Of a stretch of 5,822 bases of DNA, positions 1-4,925 are shown in pieces; position 1 is the first letter of the stretch; the number at the start of each line of letters is the position of its first letter. Under the pieces are notes generated by a model that was given only the letters and a program-made list of their open reading frames with translations, ran no database searches and was not told the origin of the DNA. The position numbers and the translations under genes are program-made. The DNA comes from Spirochaetia bacterium (GTDB taxonomy: Bacteria > Spirochaetota > UBA12135): contig DNNS01000711.1 of the NCBI GenBank assembly GCA_003497555.1, forward strand, positions 661-6,482, read 5' to 3'.

Positions 1-411
1 AACAAAGCTGCGGAGGTTAAAGACTATTTCGGAAAATGGAAAGTAACCGAAGTGAAGAAATACAGAGGTGGTTTAACAGAAGAATCAGATGCAAAAAAAT
101 TTATTGGGAAATTCATTACCGTTTATAAACATGAGTATGTATCGGTAATCTCTACTCTTAAATCGCCAAAATATAAAATCAATGAAGTTAACGTTTCTAT
201 CGAAGAAGGAATTGTGCCTTCTGCCCTTCAGCGTCAGGTCAGTACTTTTTATGGTTATAAAATAGAGCGAAAGAAAATACTATTATTTGAAATATATGAT
301 ACAAGCGATGGCGAAGAAAGTAAGTATTCTCATTGTGAAGTCTTAGATAATGATACTTTGTTATTTTCTTATGATGGTTGGTGGATTTTCACTAAAAGAC
401 AGTCAAAATAG
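1..411 (+). CDS. Small lipocalin-like hypothetical protein, 5'-truncated at window edge
   Basis: The frame is open from base 1 to the TAG at 409-411, so the gene starts outside the window. A GTG at 52 could be read as a start, but coding continues upstream of it and holds the conserved-looking G-K-W-K-V-T-E motif (residues 11-17 of the visible 136), so I do not use it. That GxW near the front, then a D-A-K-K-F-I-G-K stretch, an N/S-P-K-Y segment, and a closing hydrophobic strand ending in Y-D-G-W-W, resembles small secreted beta-barrel (lipocalin-like) proteins common in gut Clostridia and similar anaerobes. An N-terminal signal peptide would lie off the window. No catalytic residues are visible and no function can be assigned. 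The gene is visibly richer in A+T than its neighbours, which may mean recent acquisition. It converges on holB with a 45-bp gap. Confidence 0.6.
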   Translation, partial: NKAAEVKDYFGKWKVTEVKKYRGGLTEESDAKKFIGKFITVYKHEYVSVISTLKSPKYKINEVNVSIEEGIVPSALQRQVSTFYGYKIERKKILLFEIYDTSDGEESKYSHCEVLDNDTLLFSYDGWWIFTKRQSK

Positions 412-456
412 AAGTGGGTGTTGCGTCATTATTAATATACCTGCTGTAAAAAAAAG

Positions 457-1728
457 TCAATTGAAAAGTTTTTTCCCGGTAGCTGCTAAAAAGACCAGCA
501 GGGCAAACATGGTACTCTCGGCAGGAATATTATAACGCAGTGATTCGCTTTCGAAAGCATCAAGCCTCTGCACTATACGCTTTATATCGAAAAAACCTGT
601 TTGCAGCTCAGGGCACCGGTTTTCATCTGATTTGACGGAATTGCATAACTCAGGGAATTCTTTTTTAATAAGCAAACTACGCAATTCAAGCAGACATGCC
701 TTGGCTAAACGTGGAGGGAGCAGCCGGGCTTTCCGGCATGGTCCTGCAAGCATTGCCGGATCAATAGTTTTACCTGCAGAAAAATCGTCAGTAATTGCCC
801 GGCACAAAGCCCCGGCCGGGTCATCTTCATTGATATAACCGGACATTATTTCACGCGTATCAGGCAGATTCCCCGGATCAACTTCAATCTGATATTTTTT
901 CAGAAAAATATTTTTAATCTGTTTTTCGGAAAGATCGCTGAATTTTATCATAAGACAGCGGCTTTTAAGAGGCAGTAGAACTTCCGGTTCTATCATCTGC
1001 GGGTTTTTAACAATCAGAATAAAAAGCGTTCTGGAAGGCGGCTCCTCTAATATTTTTAACAGTGTACTTGCATGTTCGCCGCTGATCATATCGATATTCT
1101 GAATAATAACAATTCTGAGCCCGCCTGCTATACGGCCGGCATATTCCTGTAGTTTTATCAGGCTGCTTTTGGGAATAAAACTCCGGTTCAGGCAGTTCTG
1201 CACCACAGCAAGATTTTTAACAAACTCCTCATCAAGATGAGTTACATCTTTGCTTTCCCGGAATAAATTAAATTTGCGGTAAGCGGCCGGAATAATTTTT
1301 TCCTGGAGTTTTTCCTCGGAAACAACTTCACCCTCGGCATAGGTTTTTTTTACGGATGTCAGAAGGGGCAGAAAACCGGCTCGCATACGGTAAAAAATAT
1401 GCGAAATATTGGAGACAAGCTCATTATACAAAACGGGGGAAGGCTTATAAATCTTGATTAAAAACTTGACAGGCAGCAGGCGATCATCATTGGTAAGCGG
1501 AATAAAATTTTCATTGTTATATTCGTTAATGCTCCGGCAGGAAGCACATTGATCGCAGTAGGCACCAGGCTTTTTTTCGCAGCTTACCGATTTGGCCAGA
1601 TTTACTGCTGATTCGTATTTGCCTGTACTGTCGTTACCGTAAAATAAAAGCGGTTGCCCCAGCCTGTTTGATAAAACCAGCCGCTTCAGCAGGGTAAGCG
1701 GAACATTTTGTCCAAGGATCATTCCCAT
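457..1728 (-). CDS. holB: DNA polymerase III subunit delta-prime (clamp-loader AAA+ protein)
   Basis: Probable clamp-loader subunit that, with delta and gamma/tau, opens and loads the beta sliding clamp during replication. The 423-residue product has the family's order of motifs: a P-loop position at 31-38 (G-N-D-S-T-G-K-Y), where Tyr replaces the usual Thr/Ser; a zinc module with Cys50, Cys58, Cys61 and Cys64; the L-L-K-I-L-E-E-P-P stretch at 223-231; and the S-R-C sensor at 256-258. The Walker B region (about 204-215) reads I-I-Q-N-I-D instead of an acidic D-E pair. This suggests a non-hydrolysing subunit, as is typical of delta-prime and unlike gamma/tau. Roughly residues 70-190 separate the zinc module from the sensor region, longer than in the usual ~330-residue protein. 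The start is ATG at 1728; a second ATG lies two codons in. Neither has a Shine-Dalgarno sequence. A tau/gamma assignment is unlikely because the ATPase residues are lost. Confidence 0.85.
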   Translation of the reverse strand: MGMILGQNVPLTLLKRLVLSNRLGQPLLFYGNDSTGKYESAVNLAKSVSCEKKPGAYCDQCASCRSINEYNNENFIPLTNDDRLLPVKFLIKIYKPSPVLYNELVSNISHIFYRMRAGFLPLLTSVKKTYAEGEVVSEEKLQEKIIPAAYRKFNLFRESKDVTHLDEEFVKNLAVVQNCLNRSFIPKSSLIKLQEYAGRIAGGLRIVIIQNIDMISGEHASTLLKILEEPPSRTLFILIVKNPQMIEPEVLLPLKSRCLMIKFSDLSEKQIKNIFLKKYQIEVDPGNLPDTREIMSGYINEDDPAGALCRAITDDFSAGKTIDPAMLAGPCRKARLLPPRLAKACLLELRSLLIKKEFPELCNSVKSDENRCPELQTGFFDIKRIVQRLDAFESESLRYNIPAESTMFALLVFLAATGKKLFN

Positions 1729-1734
1729 ATCTGT

Positions 1735-1763
1735 ATTGTAAAGCCAAATCCGGTTTCTGGCAA
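1735..1763 (-). promoter_or_regulatory. Sigma-70-type promoter for holB, predicted leaderless
   Basis: On the minus strand a -35 box TTGCCA (1763-1758) is followed by a 17-bp spacer and a -10 box TACAAT (1740-1735). Each box differs from consensus at two positions or fewer. Counting from the -10 box, +1 falls at about 1728, the A of the holB start codon. With no Shine-Dalgarno sequence upstream, this fits a leaderless mRNA. The boxes are seen directly; the start site is inferred. Confidence 0.55.
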
Positions 1764-1776
1764 TAGATCAATCTAT
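1763..1776. repeat. 14-bp palindrome next to the holB -35 box (possible operator)
   Basis: ATAGAT-CA-ATCTAT is a perfect inverted repeat with 6-bp arms and a 2-bp centre. It touches the upstream edge of the holB -35 box and abuts the left arm of the larger inverted repeat at 1777. The position suits a dimeric regulator acting on holB. In A+T-rich spacer DNA a short palindrome can also arise by chance. Confidence 0.35.
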
Positions 1777-1822
1777 CTTACAAATTTCCACTTATAAAAA
1801 AATGAAAGCAGGAATTTGTAAG
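1777..1822. repeat. Inverted repeat midway between divergent promoters (candidate shared operator)
   Basis: CTTACAAATT (1777-1786) is matched by its exact reverse complement AATTTGTAAG (1813-1822), and the match extends inward by TCC/GGA if one base is bulged. The 26-bp centre is A-rich. Each arm ends exactly 13 bp from the nearer -35 box: holB at 1763 on the left, the activase operon at 1836 on the right. Each arm thus lies at about -49 to -58 from the predicted start of its promoter, where an activator or an alpha-CTD/UP contact would be placed. Neither predicted transcript includes it, so it should act as DNA rather than as an RNA hairpin. Confidence 0.5.
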
Positions 1823-1835
1823 AACTTAATGCAAG

Positions 1836-1864
1836 TTGAAATCAGCACTGACTGAATGTATAAT
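1836..1864 (+). promoter_or_regulatory. Strong sigma-70-type promoter for the activase operon
   Basis: TTGAAA (1836-1841), a 17-bp spacer and a perfect TATAAT (1859-1864) form a near-consensus promoter. The start would be near 1871, giving a leader of about 35 nt before the ATG at 1906. Within that leader AGAGG (1881-1885) is the only Shine-Dalgarno-like sequence, and it lies about 20 nt from the start codon, farther than usual. Confidence 0.65.
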
Positions 1865-1905
1865 CTGCCTGTGTACTTTCAGAGGTTCATCGGCTTTTTC
1901 TGATA

Positions 1906-2781
1906 ATGCGTATCGGCATACCAAGAGCTTTTTACTATTTTAATTATCCGGGTTTGTGGGAAACTTTTTTCCGGGAAATCGGCATGGTACCCGTTGTGTC
2001 CGGGCTTTCCACTAAAAAAACCCTGGAACTTGCAGCAGCGGTAACAGAAACCGAACACTGTCTTCCGCACAAGCTTTTTGACGGACATATTGCTTCTCTG
2101 CTCGAAAAAGTTGACGCACTGTTTATCCCAAGAATTGTTTCTATGGCAAAAAAATTTGTGGTCTGTACAAAATTCGGTGCTTTGCCCTGCGCCTGTACAG
2201 CCGGTGTTGCCCGTGGTAAACGGGTAGTTACAGTTGATATCAATGAACCCCAAAAATCTCTCGATAAAACTTTAAAAGAACTCGGAGTATCTCTCGGTAT
2301 TGAATCCAAAAAATCATCTCGGGCCGCAGGGCTGGCAGTAAAGGCCATGCGGGAAGAGCAAAAAAAAATGGATGAACGGATTTTTAATATTCCGGCGCCG
2401 AGATTTCTGCTGCTCGGGCATCCATATACCCTGCATGATAATTTTATTGCCGAGCCAATAATCCGCAAATTAAAAAGCCTTGATGTAAACATGGAATTTA
2501 TTTCTTTTACCGGCAAACCCGACCTTTCCTGCTATATACGCTGGTGTACATTTAATAAAATTTTCATTAAACTCAAAACCCTGAAACCGGATATTTATTC
2601 CGGAGTTATACAGATTACCACTTTCAATTGCGGCGGAGATTCCGCCATGATCGATGAATTCCGCAGACTGTGCGCAGAAAAAAATATTCCATATCTGGCC
2701 GTTATGGTAGATGAACATTCCGGCCAGGCCGGACTTGATACCAGGCTCGAAGCCTTTCTGGATTCCCTGACATGGCGGTAA
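1906..2781 (+). CDS. Acyl-CoA dehydratase activase-related protein (COG3580/DUF2229-type)
   Basis: First gene of the three-gene operon. The 291-residue soluble protein begins with M-R-I-G-I-P-R-A, the characteristic start of this family, which supports ATG 1906 although no well-placed ribosome site is seen. Family landmarks follow: E-H-C-L-P-H-K around Cys52, the V-D-A-L-F-I-P-R-I-V-S block at 69-79, cysteines 87, 95 and 97, G-H-P-Y at 171-174, T-T-F-N-C-G-G-D around Cys242, and a closing D-E-H-S-G-Q-A-G-L-D-T-R-L-E-A-F motif at 269-284. The family is related to the double-cubane or dehydratase (HgdB-like) proteins and usually sits beside an activase; its biochemical role is not established. 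The conserved cysteines make Fe-S binding plausible, which is inference. Standalone forms like this occur in anaerobes; elsewhere the same module is fused into long activase polypeptides. The gene overlaps the next one by 10 nt. Confidence 0.82.
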   Translation: MRIGIPRAFYYFNYPGLWETFFREIGMVPVVSGLSTKKTLELAAAVTETEHCLPHKLFDGHIASLLEKVDALFIPRIVSMAKKFVVCTKFGALPCACTAGVARGKRVVTVDINEPQKSLDKTLKELGVSLGIESKKSSRAAGLAVKAMREEQKKMDERIFNIPAPRFLLLGHPYTLHDNFIAEPIIRKLKSLDVNMEFISFTGKPDLSCYIRWCTFNKIFIKLKTLKPDIYSGVIQITTFNCGGDSAMIDEFRRLCAEKNIPYLAVMVDEHSGQAGLDTRLEAFLDSLTWR

Positions 2782-3920
2782 AAAAAAACTACCGTAATAA
2801 AAGCGGACGCACCGGCAGAATGGCGATTCCCAATCTTGGCAATTACACCATTGCTCTTGACTGTGCAGTACGTTGTATGGGGCTTGAACCCTGGAGTTCC
2901 ACTGCAACTTCCAATCATGCCATGAAACTCGGTATTGCCTCGGCCCGTGATTCCCTGTGCCTGCCTTTCAAAGCTCATCTCGGACATTTTATTGAAGCTG
3001 ACAATGCCGGATGCGAACATGCCATTATGGTGAACAGCACGGGCACCTGCCGCCTTACGTATTACCGCGTTTTGATCGAAAACATTTTAAGGGAACAGGG
3101 CAGAAAAATCAGGATCTGGGGCCTGGGCTTTGACGGATTCAAGCCTCCGGTTTTCAGGTATTTTGATCCGGGTTTTTTCCAATTTGTCGTTGCGGTAAGA
3201 TTAATGATTGAAAAAATTCTTACAATAGATACTATTGAAACTTTAGCCTGGCAAAAACGGCCGGCAGAATACTCTACCGGTGAAACTTCCCGCGTAATGA
3301 AGCAATGTTTGGAAGAACTGGCTGCTTTGGATGAACGCCGGGAAGTAAAAAAATTCCATACTGCGGTGAAAGAACGTTTTAACGGCATCAAGACCGATGC
3401 TTCCTTCAGACCGCTTTATATCGGTCTGATAGGCGAGGTTTCCGTACTGCGCGACCTCCAGCTTAATCAGAACATTGAACAGATTTTGGGGCACATGGGC
3501 TGTGAAGTAAGAAATTTTTTTTTACTTGGCGCTGAACTGGGGAATCTTTTCGGAATCAGTTTTGGAGAAAAAGCCCTGACAACCAAACAGCTTGCCAAAA
3601 CCGCGTTTCCCTATCTGAAAAATCCGGTCGGCGGACATGCGCTTGATTCTGTGGCCAGAACCATTCTCTGCGCCCGTGACGGTTTTGACGCCATGATTCA
3701 TTTATGCCCGGCAGGCTGCATGCCGGAAGTAAGCGTACGCCCCATTCTCAGCGCTGTAAGCCGTGATAAGGATATTCCTGTTCTGGAAATTTCATTCGAT
3801 GAACACACCAGCGCCACCGGAATTATTACCCGGCTTGAGGCATTTATTGATATTCTGAAAGACCGCAGGCGCCGAGGGCTGGGGCCGGCTGCATTAAAAC
3901 ACGGGAGAATAGTTTCATGA
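2772..3920 (+). CDS. 2-hydroxyacyl-CoA dehydratase-like protein (COG3581-type)
   Basis: Second operon gene, 382 residues from ATG 2772. It resembles the HgdB-like companion proteins of dehydratase activases. Visible landmarks are I-P-N-L-G-N-Y at 19-25, C-L-P-F-K at Cys63, the S-T-G-T-C-R block with Cys93, I-G-L-I-G-E-V at 217-223, L-C-P-A-G-C-M-P-E with Cys312 and Cys316, and D-E-H-T-S-A-T-G-I-I-T-R-L-E-A-F at 343-358. The four cysteines named could ligate an Fe-S cluster (inferred). The substrate is unknown. Two starts are possible. ATG 2772 overlaps the upstream stop and suits coupled translation. ATG 2820, 16 codons later, gives the N-terminus expected of the family (M-A-I-P-N-L-G-N); the extra residues are basic and unlike family members. 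Neither has a good ribosome site. A run of nine A (2780-2788) lies in the extra segment. The 3' end shares ATGA with the activase gene. Confidence 0.8.
   Translation: MAVKKNYRNKSGRTGRMAIPNLGNYTIALDCAVRCMGLEPWSSTATSNHAMKLGIASARDSLCLPFKAHLGHFIEADNAGCEHAIMVNSTGTCRLTYYRVLIENILREQGRKIRIWGLGFDGFKPPVFRYFDPGFFQFVVAVRLMIEKILTIDTIETLAWQKRPAEYSTGETSRVMKQCLEELAALDERREVKKFHTAVKERFNGIKTDASFRPLYIGLIGEVSVLRDLQLNQNIEQILGHMGCEVRNFFLLGAELGNLFGISFGEKALTTKQLAKTAFPYLKNPVGGHALDSVARTILCARDGFDAMIHLCPAGCMPEVSVRPILSAVSRDKDIPVLEISFDEHTSATGIITRLEAFIDILKDRRRRGLGPAALKHGRIVS
3903..3920 (+). promoter_or_regulatory. Ribosome binding site and ATGA overlap of the activase gene
   Basis: GGGAGA (3903-3908) lies 8 nt before the ATG at 3917 and is the clearest Shine-Dalgarno sequence in the operon. 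The start codon overlaps the upstream TGA as ATGA (3917-3920), so translation of the activase is probably coupled to the gene before it. This fixes the start choice. Confidence 0.7.
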
Positions 3921-4861
3921 TAAACCATAATTATCTGGGTATAGATGTCGGATCAATCAGCATAAATTTTGTACTGATTGATAAAGAACAAAAAGTCGTA
4001 TTTGAATCATATCTGCGCGGAGGAGGGAATCCGGTTTTAACTGTTAAAGACGGCCTGAGGGACCTTTGCCGCAGTCTTCCGCGTGAAGCGGAAATAGCAG
4101 GTGTGGGCGTAACCGGTTCAGGCCGGGAACTAATCGGCGCTATGGTAGGAGCGGATTTGGTAAAAAACGAAATTTCCGCGCATGCCCGGGCTGCGATAAA
4201 AGTAAAACCTGATGTATCTACCGTAATTGAAATCGGCGGACAGGACAGTAAAGTAACGATTATACGAAACGGTCAGGTTGTGGATTTTGCCATGAATCTG
4301 GTATGCGCAGCCGGAACCGGAAGTTTCCTTGATTCCCAGGCACGCAGATTAAATCTTGACATCAGGGAATTCAGCGCTATTGCCATGGAATCGGAAAATC
4401 CCACAGCCATTGCCGGACGTTGTACAGTATTTGCCGAATCGGATATGATTCATAAACAACAGGTTGGGCATGCTCAAAAAGATATAATTATGGGCTTATG
4501 TATGGCTCTTGCCAGAAATTTTACCGGTAATGTATGCCGCGGTAAGGAATTAAAACCGCCTTTTTTGTTTCAGGGAGGAGTAAGCGCCAACCAGGGTATA
4601 CGCCGGGCTTTTGAAAAAGTTCTCGGTCATGAAATAATAATTCCTGAGCACAACATGGTTATGGGAGCCTGGGGTGCGGCAATCCTGGTTTGCGAAGCTG
4701 AGATAAAACAGACAAAATTCCGTGGGGGGCGGATTGCAGAACACCAGATTGACACCAGGGCTTTTACCTGTACAGACTGTACCAACAACTGTGAAATTAT
4801 TGAAATAATTGATAGTAATGAAGTGATTGGACGCAGCGGCAGCAGATGCAGAAAATGGTAA
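3917..4861 (+). CDS. ATP-dependent acyl-CoA dehydratase activase (BcrAD/BadFG, COG1924 family)
   Basis: Third operon gene, 314 residues. Members of this ASKHA family are homodimeric [4Fe-4S] proteins that couple ATP hydrolysis to one-electron transfer at very low potential into a dehydratase or related enzyme. Seen here: phosphate-1 loop G-I-D-V-G-S (8-13), G-V-T-G-S-G-R (64-70), phosphate-2 loop E-I-G-G-Q-D-S-K (105-112), cluster cysteine 130 in N-L-V-C-A-A-G-T-G, and Cys169 in G-R-C-T-V-F-A-E-S. The 39-residue spacing equals that of the two cluster ligands in the glutaryl-type activator HgdC. Then F-Q-G-G-V (218-222) and G-A-W-G-A-A (250-255) complete the nucleotide site. Beyond the normal end, residues 285-311 add Cys285, 288, 292 and 311 (C-x2-C-x3-C-x18-C), a tail otherwise seen in long fused activases. 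The physiological partner is not shown by sequence; the two upstream proteins are the obvious candidates. Confidence 0.9.
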   Translation: MINHNYLGIDVGSISINFVLIDKEQKVVFESYLRGGGNPVLTVKDGLRDLCRSLPREAEIAGVGVTGSGRELIGAMVGADLVKNEISAHARAAIKVKPDVSTVIEIGGQDSKVTIIRNGQVVDFAMNLVCAAGTGSFLDSQARRLNLDIREFSAIAMESENPTAIAGRCTVFAESDMIHKQQVGHAQKDIIMGLCMALARNFTGNVCRGKELKPPFLFQGGVSANQGIRRAFEKVLGHEIIIPEHNMVMGAWGAAILVCEAEIKQTKFRGGRIAEHQIDTRAFTCTDCTNNCEIIEIIDSNEVIGRSGSRCRKW

Positions 4862-4873
4862 ACAAAGTTATAA

Positions 4874-4891
4874 CTGCTGTTCCTCCGGCAG
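4874..4891. terminator. Weak hairpin in the convergent gap
   Basis: CTGCTG (4874-4879) can pair with CGGCAG (4886-4891), one pair being G-U in plus-strand RNA, around a 6-nt loop. Below it on the minus strand the sequence is T-rich (TTATAACTTTG), so it could weakly end the branching-enzyme transcript. There is no clean U-run on either side. It sits between two convergent genes, where a terminator is expected. Confidence 0.3.
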
Positions 4892-4925
4892 AATCTGAAA
4901 TTTAAAAACCGGTATCTCTTAAAAG

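Noticed and set aside
412..480. Possible bidirectional terminator: an A8 run (448-455) and a T6 run (470-475) flanking TCAATTGA after the holB stop.
   Set aside because: The only pairing is A-T with no G+C stem, and the flanking bases do not extend it. It may aid release on the minus strand, but it does not meet the form of an intrinsic terminator.
632..838. Open frame of 68 codons on the plus strand inside holB.
   Set aside because: It is antisense to well-conserved holB coding sequence, has no ribosome site, and its translation is low-complexity with no recognisable domain.
1791..1821. Alternative minus-strand promoter TTACAA (1821-1816) with TATAAG (1796-1791).
   Set aside because: The spacer is 19 bp and the -35 box is weak. 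The TTGCCA-17-TACAAT pair closer to holB is a better match.
1729..1905. Riboswitch or structured leader in the divergent spacer.
   Set aside because: The predicted leaders are about 35 nt (operon) and 0 nt (holB), too short for a riboswitch, and the main inverted repeat lies outside both transcripts.
2772..2781. Programmed frameshift joining the first two operon genes into one fused protein.
   Set aside because: The A9 run begins in the stop codon rather than before it, and no slippery heptamer lies in the 10-nt overlap. Simple coupled re-initiation explains the arrangement.
1879..3020. Several minus-strand open frames of 124-190 codons opposite the first two operon genes.
   Set aside because: They overlap one another and lie opposite strongly motif-supported genes. 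Their translations show no family signature, so they are shadows of the coding strand.
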